64,000 bases of DNA from Microcebus murinus (taxonomy: Eukaryota > Chordata > Mammalia > Primates > Cheirogaleidae): contig NC_134112.1 in the NCBI RefSeq assembly GCF_040939455.1, positions 19,990,501 through 20,054,500 on the forward strand, given 5' to 3'. Below are positions 51,725 to 63,965 of this stretch, piece by piece. How positions within the stretch are numbered: the first letter of the stretch is position 1; each line of letters begins with the position of its first letter. The translations under genes and the position numbers were made by a program. A model generated the notes under the pieces. That model had not been told where the DNA came from. It searched no databases and was given only the letters and a program-made list of their open reading frames with translations.

Positions 51725-53085
51725 AATAAATAAATGCTAAGTCAGTTCCTAGTCACATAAACTGAAAAATAAAAGGATTATTTATATAATTTTAAAATAT
51801 ATATATTTCATATATACACATTTTTATTATATATTGCAGTTGGAGGAAATAGCCAAGTATTTCAGGTAAAGGTTATTAGGAATCTGAATTGCCCAGGTAA
51901 TAACTTCTACTTTTCCCCTTCACTTCTGGTGTATGTACACAACCTCAGTTATTTTATAGATGTCAATGCACAAATATTTCCATCCTCAGTCATGTGTACA
52001 ACTTTTAAAAGTCCAATCAGTTTTGTCAAGGACAAAAAAGTTGCCAGTAAAGCCAAGAACTTAATTTAATGTCATTCCAACAGAAGCTGCTACAGTTTAA
52101 TGCATCTTTATAAAACCCATAAAACAAGTATTATAATGAAAAAGAATGCCACAAAACATAATAAAATGATGACTTTTAACCTTTTTAATGCACAATGAGT
52201 AGTCAGCAGCTTTTTTAAATTCTGAGGCCCAAATGAACTATAAGGTTTATAAGAGAAAACTCCATTCCCAAGTTCAAAATTCTCATTGCTTAAAAGTAAT
52301 AATACCCTAGTGAAACATTGAGTTCTGGTTTTAATTAGAAGTAAATGTGTTAAGATTGCCACCTCCTGCTGAAGAGAAAGGCAAGTCCTTCATGACCTAC
52401 CTCAGATGGACTTTCAAAAGATCTCAGATCTGAATCTGTCATAAAGAAAGAAACAGGAAAGGGAAATAGAAAAATATTCTCAGGTGGAAAGGTAAGAGTC
52501 CACTTAAACTATTCAATGCTACCAAATGCAAAACTCTCATTCCTAAAAAACATAAAACATACTCTTCTTTGGGTGCATATTCTAAGATAACTAGTAAAAT
52601 TCCTTACTTTATGGCATTTTCACATCTAAAAGGTAAGCACTACCTCTCCTAAGATATACTTGTCAGATATTAAATTCAAAGCCAAAATATATCAGCAATG
52701 CCAAACTCAAGGAGGAAAAAAATGATTATATTATAAAATGACTACAAGTTCTATAATGAAACAATGAATGTTGGCGGGGGGGGGGGGGGAGGAGGACACA
52801 GTACTTCCTAAGAACCTTTTCTCTATTCCCTTAAGAGTGCCATTATGATATTTACACCTTGAAATTTTCAAAAGTTTTTATATATGTGTGTTTACATATA
52901 CATAAATACATATGTGTACAGGTATATACATGTCTATACGTGTTTATGCATATATATATTTATATCAAAAAAAGGAACGAAGTTGGTCTCTGTAGAGTTA
53001 AGTCCAAATTAATATTCTGGCTTTGCCAATTTTCTTATCTGTCAAATGAAGACAATACCTACTTTGCAGATTGTTGTAAGAATTC
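51725..53085. other. Intron with low-complexity tracts, no gene
   Basis: A run of 14 G's begins near 52775, and an AT/GT-rich tract spans 52878-52968. The short frames here look spurious. Confidence 0.6.
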
Positions 53086-53087
53086 AG

Positions 53088-53425
53088 GTCAAGGGATACA
53101 AAGCTTCAGATGTGCAAGATGAATAAGTTCTGGAGATCTAACATACAACAACATGAATATAGTTTTAACAAGACTGTATTGTACATTTCAAATTTGCTAA
53201 GAAGGTAAATCTTAAGTGTTCTCACTTCCCCCCACAAAAAAAGAAGGAACGGAAGGAGGGGGGAGGAAAAACAATGGTAACTATGTGAGGTGATGGAAAT
53301 GTTAACTAGTTTGATTGTGGTGAATATTTTATAATGTAAACATATATCAAATCATCAAGTTATACACCTTAAAAATATACAATTTTTAACTGTCAACTAT
53401 ACCTCAATAGCTAGGGGAAAAAAGA
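53088..53425 (+). mobile_element. L1M 3' end
   Basis: 'gatgaataagttctggagat' and 'caactatacctcaatagct' are the L1MA/MB 3' UTR, the same zone as in 31470-31750. Confidence 0.82.
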
Positions 53426-53429
53426 ATTA

Positions 53430-53899
53430 CAGTAGTCACACCCCCCCAATCCACAGAGGGTACATTCCAAGACCCCCCCAGTGGACACATGAAATAGTAC
53501 CAAACCCTACATATATTATGTTTTTTCCTATAGATACATACCTATGATAACATTTAATTTAAAAATCAGGCTTCACAGCCAGTGCTTTACAGCCATTATT
53601 CAGTAAAATAAGGGTTACCTGTAAACAAAAACATTCTGCACTAGTCGATGTAATAACTGAGATGGCTACTAAGTGACTAACAGGCAGGCAGGGTCTACAG
53701 GGTAGATATGTTGAACAAAGGGATGATTCATATCCTTAGCAGGATGAAGCAAGATTTCCTCGTGTTACCCAGAACACAGTGCAATTTAAAACTCATAAAT
53801 TGTTTATTTCTGGAATTTTCATTTAATATTTTCAGACTGCAGTTGACCTGGGTAACTGAAACCGCGGAAAGTGAAACAGCGGATAAGGGGAGACAATTG
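53430..53899. mobile_element. Non-autonomous Tigger-family element (MER2-like)
   Basis: Begins CAGTAGTCACACCCCCC and ends in 'gcggataaggggagacaatt'. 'gtattccaagac'-like and 'gggtaactgaaaccgcggaa' wording is typical of the Tigger/MER2 group. TA duplications flank it at 53428-53429 and 53900-53901. No transposase frame. Confidence 0.85.
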
Positions 53900-53904
53900 T
53901 AAAT

Positions 53905-55760
53905 GGAAACATATGAAGGCAACTGGCACAGTCCCAGACACATAACCTGCAGTCAAAAAACTTTTTGTTTTTTCTTAGCCGTTGGAAAGAAATAGAAATT
54001 TAAAAGTTAACAGCCTTTATTAAGAGATATCTTTAACATAAGAAAAAGATTTAACATCTGCAGTTGTCCTATTTTTCCTTCTTAAAGCAAATACACTCTC
54101 CATCTAAGATATTTGAACAATTTTTGACTGACTTCATCTTTTGAGATGCTGGTTATATGATACCAGATTTTTATAAGAAACAAAAAAAAGATACTTGGTC
54201 AAACAAAAACATAAATTATTATATGAAACACAATGTCTTTCCTCCTTATAGAAAGTCCTTTAATAGTATACAAAATAAAATAAGTCATTAGTCAATAAAT
54301 CTCTAATGACTCCAAAAATAAACTCTGGAAAAAGTTAATGGAAAGCTTCTTCTAAGTTAAATAAGTATGATACTAAACAGACTATTTATAATTTAGAAAA
54401 ATGTACTTGCAACATGGTAACATTTGTTTTCTTTGGACTAAAATCCACCTGTAGAAGCAGCCTGGTAACTTTTTGCTAACTCTTGAAATCAGTCAAAATT
54501 GCAATGGTACATTATAAGAGAAAATAATAAAACCAAAATAAATTAACATTTTATCATCATCAATAGCCCCAGAAACCATCAGTGTCAAGATTCAGATTTA
54601 ATCTTCCAGATTACTTCAGACAAGAAAAAAAAAGATTACTTCAGTTTTCCAAAAATGGCTCCTTTCTCAAGCCCCTCTATTTCTCCAAGAGACACAGAAT
54701 GCACCATTCTGAGAAATTTCTAATTGTTAAATTCTGCTAAAGGTTTAAGTCAATGAACAAATGCTTCTTGTTACAGAATTCAATAATTATAATGGAATTA
54801 TGGGTTTAACATATAAAGTCCTGAAAGCATTTTCTAAACAGACGAATTGTTTGAGAATTACGACTTTTCCTTAAATTTGCCTACACCAAAACACATGTTT
54901 TTTCAATTATATAGTGAAGACTATGGCTTCTGTTCAAACCTAGATTTTATTGTTTATAAAATTAGAAACAGATACACATACATATAGATATATATGCACA
55001 CATATATAAATATGTACCTCTAGGCCATATATTGTATGTGAACAGTTGAAAGGTTTAATGTGTTATATAATAAGTTACTTTACACATATATGAGGAAGTT
55101 AATATTAATCTCTTGAATGGGTAACTCATTCATAAATAAGTCTTTTTATCTCATAGATATCCTCATACATATTACCACAATTATTTATACAATTCAGACA
55201 AAATTAAGTGAAGTGAAAAAACTGGTGAGCTCTAGCTCCTTTATTTTCTTAAAAAAATCAAGAATTATTTATAATCATTGTTTGCCATTTGAAGAAGATT
55301 CCATTTAAATCTATAGTGTCTCCAGATGTTCACTAAAATCACACTTTTTGAATGATACTTGACTTAAAGGTACATGTATAATATTCCTAATTATATCTAA
55401 ATTTTAGGATAAAAAGTGATTTTAATTTTAAGTTTCTATGTTTTTCCAAATTTTCTAAAAATTATATATCACCTTTACAATTAAAAAAGGAAATATTAAT
55501 AATTTTAAAGCAAGAATTAAAACATTTGAGTATGAAATCTAAATCAGAAAGCTTCATATTGCTGTAAGAGTTACTTCTTCAAAAAAATGTATATTAATAC
55601 CAAAAAGCTAATCTATAAATTTGTGACTTCTCATGGTTTATTCAAAAAAGACATATATTAAATTCTAATTCAGATCTAAGAGTTGTAATAGGAGAACAAA
55701 AGAGGGGTATAAGTTATACCTAAAATGCAGTCCATAATTTTCATTAATATTACTCCATAA
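53905..55760. other. Intron, no feature recognised
   Basis: AT-rich, with a TA-rich stretch at 54970-55015. No exon or clear repeat. Confidence 0.5.
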
Positions 55761-55766
55761 TGTAGG

Positions 55767-56056
55767 GCAATGGGGGTGATTTTGCCCCCCAGTGGTTTTG
55801 AAACTGAATAGGGGACCTGGGGTGGGGGGGTGCTACTGGCATCTAGTAGGTAGAGGCCAGGGATGCTGATAAAATCCTACAATGGCATAGGACAGCCTCC
55901 TAACAAAGAATTATCTAGACAATATAGATATCTATAACAAAGAATTCCATAACAAAGAATTCCATAACAAAGAATTCTATAACAAAGAATTCTATCTATA
56001 ACAAAGAATTATCCAGAACAAAATACTGATAAGGCCAAGAGCAGCAAAACTCTGAC
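55767..56056 (+). repeat. MER20 hAT-Charlie fossil with internal tandem expansion
   Basis: 'gggggtgattttgcccccca', 'gctactggcatctagtaggt' and 'gaggccagggatgctgataa' follow MER20. The segment 55934-56014 is a tandem array of a 15-bp unit derived from MER20's own 'aacaaagaatt' sequence. Confidence 0.85.
55934..56014 (+). repeat. Minisatellite, 15-bp unit ATAACAAAGAATTCC, about five copies
   Basis: Units start at 55934, 55949, 55964, 55979 and 55998. The first two are identical, the next two end in T, and a 4-bp insert precedes the last, whose ending returns to the MER20 sequence. Confidence 0.93.
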
Positions 56057-56109
56057 ATAGAGGGCAAAAAATCTCTTATGTTTCAATTAAAAATCAAAAA
56101 CCCTAAAGA

Positions 56110-57120
56110 CAATAATAATTTCTTTTTATTTAAGTGGATTTAGAAGGTATAAGTGATTTTTATTTGTTATATGGATTAATTGAATAATGGAGAGATCTAG
56201 GCTTTTAATTTACCTATCATCTGAATAGTGTACATTGTACCCAGTAGGTAATTTTTCCTCTCACAGCTTCCTCCCAACCTCCCCTTTCTGAGTTTCCAAT
56301 GTCCATTAAGTTACTCTGTATGATGACTATGCATTGCCCACTGCTTAGCTCCCAGTTATAAGTGAGAATATGTGGTATTTGGTTTTGGGTCCTCTAGTTC
56401 CATCCAAGTTGCTGCAAAAGACATTAGTTCCTTCTTTTTGATGGCTCAGTAGCATTCCACAATATACATACACCACGTTTTCCTTATCCATTCATTGGTT
56501 GGTGGGCATGTAATTTGATTCCATATCTTGCAATTGTGAATTGTGTTGCAATAAACATTTGGGTGCAGGTATATTTTTGCTATAATGACTTTTTTCTTTG
56601 GGTAGAACCCCAGTAGTGGGATTGCTGGATCAAATGATAGATCTACTTTTAGTTTTATGAGAAATCTGCAACTGTTTTCCATAGAGGTTGTCTTAATTTA
56701 CATTCCCACCAAACAGTGTATAAGTGTTCCCCTTTAACCACATCTGCGCCAACATCTGTTGTTTTTTGTTATTAATAATGGCCAGTCTGACAGGAGTAAA
56801 GTGGTATCTCATTGTGGTTTTAATTTGCATTTCCCTGTTGATAAGTGATGTTTTCATATGTTTCTTGGCCATTTGTATATCTTTTGAAAAATGTCTGTTC
56901 ATGTCTTTTGTCTATTTTTAATGGGGTTATTTGGTTTTTTCTTGTTAACTTGTCTGAGTTCCTTGTAGATTCTGTATATCAGTTCTTTGTCAGATGTATA
57001 GTTCGTGAATATTTCCTCCCATTCTCTAGGTTGTCTTTTTAATCTGTGGATTAAGTCCAATTTATTCTTTTTGTTTTTGTTTTATTTACTTTTGGGGTCT
57101 TAGGACAATGATAATTCTAA
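56110..57120 (-). mobile_element. L1 3' fragment
   Basis: About 1 kb of inverted L1: the 3' UTR is at the left ('gtacattgtacccagtaggt'), then ORF2 C-terminal remains ([17 protein letters not shown] near 56600). Confidence 0.88.
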
Positions 57121-57179
57121 CTCAAAAAGTCATTCCTATCTGTTTCTTTTGAGGGATAAACTAATTCAGATTTTCCAAG

Positions 57180-58342
57180 CATCAAAATTACCTACTTCTT
57201 TAAAATAATTTTAAAAATAAAGCCTTCAAAATCCCAATGGCATTATTCACAAATAGAAAAAAAAAATCACAAAATATGTATGGAACCATAAAAGACCACA
57301 AATAGCCAAAATAATTTTGAGAAAGAAAAGCAAAGTTGAAAGTATAACACTCCCTTGCTTAAAATTATATTATAAAGCTATAGTCAAAACAGTATGGTAC
57401 TGGCATGAAAACATATATATCAGAGAATAAGCCTATGATTTAATTAATAAAAAAAACAAAAACAGACATATAGACCAGTGGCACAGAATACAGAGCTGAG
57501 AAATAAATCCAAATGTATACAGTAAACTAAATATTGACAGGAGCACCTAGAAGACACAATAGGGAAAACACAGCCTCTTCAAGAAATGGTGCTGAAGCCA
57601 GGCATGATGGCACATGCCTGCAGTCTCACCTACTTAATATAAGGCTGGGGTGGAAGGATTGTTCAAGTCCAGGAGTTTGAGGCCAGCCTGGAAAACATAG
57701 TAAGATGCCATCTCAAAAAGAAAAAAAAAAAAAAATAGTGCTAGCAAAACTGGATTTCCACATAAAAAGAATAAAATTGGACTTGTATCTTATACCATAA
57801 ATAACAATTAAATCAAAATGGATAAAAGACCTAAATATAAGGCCAGAAATTATAAAACTTCTAGAAAAAAACATAGGGGTAAAGTTCCTGGGTATTGGTC
57901 TTAGCAATGATTTTTTTGACTATCACACCAAATCACAAGCCACAAAAGCAAAAATAAGTAAATGGGAATCTGGCAAACTAAAAACCTTCTGCACAGCAAA
58001 GGAAACAACAAAATGGCACCCTAGAAATTGGGAAAAGAAATTTGGAAACCATATATCTCATGAGGAGTTAATGTCTGAAATTTATAAAGAACTCATATAA
58101 CTCAAAAGTGGAACAACAAATAACCCTATTTTAAAATGTATAAAAGACTTGAATAGACATTTCTCTGAAGAAGACATACATATGACCAACAGGTACTAAT
58201 ATATGAAAAGGTGCTCAAAATCATTAATCATCAGGGAAATGAAAATCAAAACCACCATGAGATACTACCTCACACCCAATAGGATGACTATTGTCAAAAA
58301 GTCAAAAGGCAACAATATTGGCAAGAGTGTTCAAACAGAAAA
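57180..58342 (+). mobile_element. L1 ORF2 C-terminal fragment, forward
   Basis: 'tatggaaccataaaagacc' through 'aaggcaacaatattggcaag' covers the L1 ORF2 region after the RT core. It is interrupted by a FLAM-like monomer and ends abruptly against an inverted L1. Confidence 0.88.
57595..57732 (+). mobile_element. FLAM-like Alu monomer nested in L1
   Basis: Single arm with 'gaggccagcctggaaaacat' and an A-tail. Target duplication AAATGGTGCTG (57584-57594) versus AAATAGTGCTA (57733-57743); the L1 reads through cleanly if it is removed. Confidence 0.9.
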
Positions 58343-61300
58343 CTCTTTCTTGTTTTTATTTGTATATATTCAACAGGTACAAGTACAACTTTGCTACATC
58401 AATATATTGCATTATAATGAAGTCTGACCCTTCAGTACATCTATCACTTGAGCAATGCATATTATACCCACCAATCAACCTCCCATCATGAGCTCCCTTT
58501 CACCCCACTACCATTCTGAGCCTCCAATGTCCATCATTCCACACTCTGCTCCCATGTGTACATATTATTCAGCTCCCACTTCTAAATAACAACATGCAGT
58601 ATTTGTATCTCTGTGTCTGAGTTGTTTCACTTAAGATAATGGCCTCTAGCTCCATCCATGTTACTACAAAGGACATGATTTCATTCTTTTTATGACTAAA
58701 TAGTATTCCATTTCTATATATACCACATTTTCTTTATCCAATCCTCTGTTGATGGATACTTAGGTTGATTCTATGCCTTTGCTATTGTGAAAAATGCTGC
58801 AACAAACATGGGAATGCAGATATTGTTCAATATACTGATTTCCCCTCCTATGGATACATGCTCAGCAGTGAGACTGTTGGGTCATAATGGTACTTCAATT
58901 TTTACCTTTTTCATGAACCTCCATACTGTTCCCCATAATAGTTTCACTAATTTACATTCTCACCAACAGTGTATGAGGGTTGCCCTTTCTCCATATCCAC
59001 ACCAGCATTCATTATTTCTTATCTTTTTTATAAAAGCCACTTTAACTGAGGCCAGATGATATCTCCTTGTAGTTTTGATTTGCATTTCTTTGATGACTAA
59101 TGATGTTATTAAGCATTTTTTCGTATACCTATTGGCCATTTGTATGTCTTCTTTTGAGAAACATCTATGCAGATTCTTTGTACATTTTTTAATCAGATTA
59201 TTTGATTTTTTCCTATTGAGTTGTTGGAGTTCCTTACATATTCTAGTTATTAATCCCTTGTCAGATGGGTAGTTTACAAATATTTTCTCCCATTCTGTGG
59301 GCTGTCTCTTCACTTTGTTAATTGTTTCCTTTGCTGTGCAGAAGTTTTTTAGCTTGATGTAATCCCATTTGTCTAAATTTGCTTTAATTGCTTGTGCTTT
59401 GTGGGTATTACTTAAGAAGTCCTTGTACAGACCAATGTCCTGAAGCATTTCCTCAATATTTTCATTCAGCAGTTTCATAGTTTCGGGTCTTAGATTTAAG
59501 CTTTTAATCTAGTTTGATTTCATTTTTGTATATGGTGAGAGATATGGGTCTAGTTGCATTCTTCTGCATATGGATATCCACTTTTATCAACACCATTTAT
59601 TGACGAGATTATCCTTTCCTAATGCATGTTCTTGGTGACTTTGTTGAAGATAAGTTGACCATAGATATGTAGATTTATTTCTAGGTTCTCTATTCTGTTC
59701 TATTGATCTATGTGTTTGGTTTTCTGCCATTACCATGCTGTTTTGGTTACTACAGCTCTGTAGTATAATTTGAAGTCAGGTAATATGATTCCTCCAGTTT
59801 TGATCTCTTTACTCAGGATGACTGATGACTTTGGCTTATTTATATTGTGGTTCCATATAAATTCTAGGATTATTTTTTCCACTTCTGTGAAGAATGTCAT
59901 GGGTATTTTGATGGTGATTGCACTCAATCTGTAGATTGCCTTGGGTTGTATGGTCATTTTAACAAGAATGATCTTCTAATCCATGTTCATGGAATATCTT
60001 TCCATTTTTTGTGTGTCCACTTCAATTTCTTTCATTAATGTATTATAGTTTTCACTATAGAGATATTTTACTTCTTTGGTTAAGTTTATTCCTACATTGT
60101 ATTTTATTTGTAATTATTATAAAAGGGATTACTTTCTTAGTTTCTTTTCACATTGTTAGCTTTTGGAATATAGAAGTGTTATTGAATTTTGGATGTAGAT
60201 TTTGTGTCCTGCAAATTTACTGAATTTGTTTATCAGGTCTAATAGGTTTTTTGGGAAGTCTTTAGGTTTCTCTAGATATAAGATCATATCATCTGCAAAC
60301 AAGGATAATTTGACTTCTTCCTTTCCAATTTGAATGCCCTTTATTTCTATCTCTTTCTTGTCTGATTGCTCCTGCTAGAACTTCCAGTATAATGTTGAAT
60401 AACAGTGTTGAAAGTGGGCATCCTTGTCTTGTTCCAGATCTTAAAGGAAAGTCTTTCAGTTTTGCCCCATTCAGTATGATACTAGCTGTGGGTCTGTCAC
60501 ATATGGCTTTTATAGCATTCAGGTAAGTTCCATCTCTACCAAGTATTATGAGAGTTTTTTTATCATGAAGGGATGTTGAATTTTAGCAAATGCTTTTTCA
60601 CCATCAGTTAAAATGATCATATGGGGTTTTTTGTTCCTTCTGTTGATAATACAGATGTAGCTTTGCATATGTTCAATCATCTTTGTATCCCTGGGATGAA
60701 TCCAACTTGATAACGATGAACAATCTTTTTAATGTGTTGGTGAACTTGGGGTGTTAGTATTATGTTGAGGATTTTTGCAGCTCTGTTCATCAGAGATACT
60801 GGTCTACAGTTTTCTCTTTTTTGTTGTGTCTTTTTCTAGTTTTAGTATCAAGATGATATACGCCTCATAGAATGAGTTTGGGAGTATTCCCTTCTCCTCG
60901 ATATTTTGGAATAGTTTAAGTAGGATTGGCATTAGTTCTTCTTTGAATGCTTGGTAGAATTCAGCAGTGAATCCATCAGGTCCTGGGCTTTTATTTGATG
61001 GGAGACTTTTTAGTACTGCTGCTATCTCATACCTGTTATTGGTTTATTCAGGTTTTGGATGTCCTCCTGATTCAATCGTGGAAGGTTGTATGTGTCTAGG
61101 AATTTATCCATTTATTCTAGGTTTTCCAATTTACTGGTATATAATTGCTTATACTAATCTCTAATGATCCTTCAGATTTCTGCAGTATCAGTTGTAACAT
61201 CTCCTTTTTCATCTCTGATTCTATTTGCATCTTCTTTTATTCTTAGTCTGGCTAAAAGTGTGTCAATTTTGTTTATGTTTTCACAAAACTTTGATCTCAT

Positions 61301-62740
61301 TGATCTTTTGTGGGGTTTTTGTTTCAATTTCTTTTATTTCTGATATGATCTTTATTATTTCTTTTCTTCTAATTTTGGGTTTGTTTGCTCTTATTTTTCT
61401 AGTTCTTTGAGCTGCATTATTAGATTGTTTATTTGGAACTTTTCTCTTTTTTTGATGTAGGCACTTAATACTATAAACTTTCCTCTTAGTATTGCTTTTG
61501 CTAAATCTCATAGATTTTGATATGTTGTATTTTCATTCTCATTTGAGAAATTTTTTAATTTCCTTCTTAATCTCACCATTGACCCACTGGTCATTCAGGA
61601 GCATGTTGTTGAATTTCCATGCAAGTGTATGGTTTCCAATGTTTCTCTTGTTATTAATAGCTAGTTTTACTCCATTGTAGTCAGAGATAATACCTGATAT
61701 GATTACTTTTTTTTTTAAGACATGTTTTCTGGCCTTACACATGGTCTGTCCTTGAGAATGATCCATTAGCTGAGGAGAAGAATGTGTATTCTGAAGCTGT
61801 TGGATGAAACATTTTGTAAATATCTATTAAGTCCATTTGGCCTATGATGTAGATGAAGTCCAACATTTCTTTGTTGATTTTCTGTATGGATGATCCAGCC
61901 AATCCTGAAAGTGGGGTATTGTGTTCACCAGCTATTATTGTATTGGGGTCTATCTTTCTCTTTAGCTCTGGTAATATTTATTTTATATATCTGGGTGCTG
62001 CAGTATCAGGTACATATATATTTAAAATTGTTATATCCTCTCACTGAAGTGACCCCTTCATCATTGACCTTCATTGTCTCTTTTTGTAGTTTCTGTTTTG
62101 AATTTTTTATCTGATGGAAGCATAGCTTCCCTTGCTCTATTTTGGTTTCCATTTGCATGGAATATCTTTTTCCATTCCTTTATTTTCCATCTATATATGT
62201 CTTCATAAGTGAAGTGGGTTTCTTACAGACAACATATACTTGGCTCTTATTTTTTTATCCATTTAGCCACTCTATGTCTTTTAATCAGAGTTTTCATTCT
62301 ATTTATATTCAGTGTTATTATTGATAGGTAAAGACTTATTACTACCATGTTATTATTTGATTTCTCATTATTTGTGGTCCTCTCTGTTCCTTCCTTCCTT
62401 CCTGTCTTTCTTTGTTAAAAGTGATTTTCTCTGGTACTGTTTAAATTTTTTGCTTTTTAGTTTTTGTGTATCTATTGTAGGTTTTTCATTTGAGGTTACC
62501 ATGAGGCTTTCAAAAAAACATTTTATAACCAATTGTTTTAAAAATATGACAACTCTGCTTACAAACAAACAAGCAAAGAGAAATCTAAAAGAAATTCTAC
62601 ACTTTAACTCCATACTCCCCTGCTTTTTAACTTTTTGTTGATTTAATTTATATCTTTTTATAATACCTATCTCTCACAAAGTTATTGTAATTATTTTTTT
62701 CATGATCTGTGATTTTGTTTTTAATTAAGTTATGATCACA
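58343..62740 (-). mobile_element. Long L1 (about 4.4 kb), 5'-truncated, inverted
   Basis: The longest element in the window. Reading on the minus strand from right to left: inter-ORF segment (to about 62500), ORF2 endonuclease (about 62250-61700), RT region (about 61400-60250), C-terminal region (readable in 58960-59478, with [18 protein letters not shown]) and 3' UTR. Numerous stops break the frame. The right boundary with the cytochrome c retrocopy tail is approximate. Confidence 0.9.
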
Positions 62741-62999
62741 CATAATTTTCAAATTTGTGTATATCTCCTCTACTTTAAGCCTTTTAATGACTTAGTAAAA
62801 GCACCATTACCAATCACACATATATAGATCTTCTACATACACAGTTGTATGTGTTTCTGAAGAGCTGTTTAAAGACAATCTTAAATTATAACTTAGTCTG
62901 ACTTAAGGTAGTAAAGAATTCAAAAGTTTAATTTGCTATTTCTTGTCACATTGACTTTTAAAAGCATTTAACCTTACAGATTATCTATAAAATGTGAGA

Positions 63000-63596
63000 A
63001 GTGTTAAATATTCTTTATTTGATATTACACATAAACCACACTAAAATGCCTTTCAATAAATAAAAGGCAGCATTTTAGTAGAAATAGGGAAATTGGATTG
63101 GCATAGTGAAGACCAAAAATATATAAAGTAAACATTGCTACCTTATCTCTAGCCCTCGCCTTTAACAGGCTAATAAACACAAATTGAAACACCAGTAAGT
63201 CTTGCTTGGTTCCAAAACAGTGAAGGGATTTCTCTAGTATTTAAATATATTCACATAACCAGTTGTATAAATCTAAATATAAAACCAATCTTCAACAGGT
63301 TTTGAAATGGCAATTTACCATCCTTGTGAAAAGTTGAACACTACTAATTAATCCAATCATGTCTTCAGAAGGGGGGAAACAGTGATAGCATTTACTGTAT
63401 TGGAATTACTATCAAAATTCAAAAAACCGAATTAACCACAAGCCAGTCTTGGTTAAATCAGGACTGTCCAACAAAAATATTCTTGTCACTCTTTCATGAT
63501 CTGAATTCTGGTGTATGAGACCAATTAAATTATGGTACACATAAAAAAAGTTATGAGATATTTCTGGTTTGTAATAAATAAGGCAGTGGCCAATTA
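63000..63596 (-). pseudogene. 3' untranslated part of the CYCS retrocopy
   Basis: Reading leftwards from the stop, the sequence 'taattggccactgcctta' and the following stretch with 'cataccagaattcagatc'-like wording match the human CYCS 3' UTR as I recall it for at least 150 nt. An AATAAA signal on the minus strand sits at 63014-63019. No oligo-A tail (T run on this strand) follows it, so the copied transcript may have used a more distal site or the tail has decayed. The left boundary is therefore uncertain. Confidence 0.7.
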
Positions 63597-63914
63597 TTAC
63601 TCATTAGTGGCTTTTTTGAGATAAGCTATCAAGTCTGCCCTTTCTCCCTTCTTCTTAATGCTGGCGAAGATCATTTCTGTTCCAGGGATGTACTTCTTGG
63701 GATTCTCCAAATACTCCATCAGTGTGTCCTCTCCCCAGGTGATGCCTTTGTTCTTATTGGCGTCTGTGTAAGAGAATCCAGCAGCCTGACCTGTCTTTCT
63801 CCCAAAGAAACCATGGAGATTTGGCCCAGTCTTGTGCTTTCCTCCCTTTTCCACAGTGTGGCACTGGGCACACTTCTGAACAAAAATCTTCTTGCCTTTC
63901 TCAACATCACCCAT
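63597..63914 (-). pseudogene. CYCS: Cytochrome c (CYCS) retrocopy with an intact 105-codon frame
   Basis: The frame encodes a complete cytochrome c, 105 residues with Met, ending in ATNE plus a TAA stop. The haem-attachment motif CAQCH (residues 15-19) and the axial Met81 are present. Functional cytochrome c carries electrons from complex III to complex IV in the mitochondrial intermembrane space and triggers Apaf-1 in apoptosis. The parent mammalian gene has an intron near codon 56/57; this copy has none, so it is reverse-transcribed. It resembles the non-anthropoid form ([19 protein letters not shown]) but departs from mammalian proteins I know at three positions that are normally fixed: Leu36 to Phe, Lys80 to Glu and Gly85 to Ser. 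That suggests relaxed constraint despite the open frame. No promoter is evident. Whether it is transcribed cannot be told from sequence. Confidence 0.9.
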
Positions 63915-63965
63915 ATTTGATTCTCTCTTTGGTTGCTGACGGCACGAAGGTTCCCAGTCAGAAGC
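63915..63965 (-). pseudogene. 5' untranslated part of the CYCS retrocopy
   Basis: About 50 nt upstream of the ATG are richer in GC and CpG than the surroundings, as expected for a copied 5' UTR, and lead directly into 'aatcaaatATGGGTGATG'. The exact 5' end and any target duplication could not be fixed because the window stops at 64000. Confidence 0.45.

Noticed and set aside
55934..56014. CRISPR-like array of short repeats
   Set aside because: The units are adjacent with no unique spacers and derive from MER20; this is a mammalian minisatellite.
63597..63914. The authentic CYCS gene
   Set aside because: The conserved coding intron is absent, UTR sequence is collinear with the frame, and invariant residues are changed.
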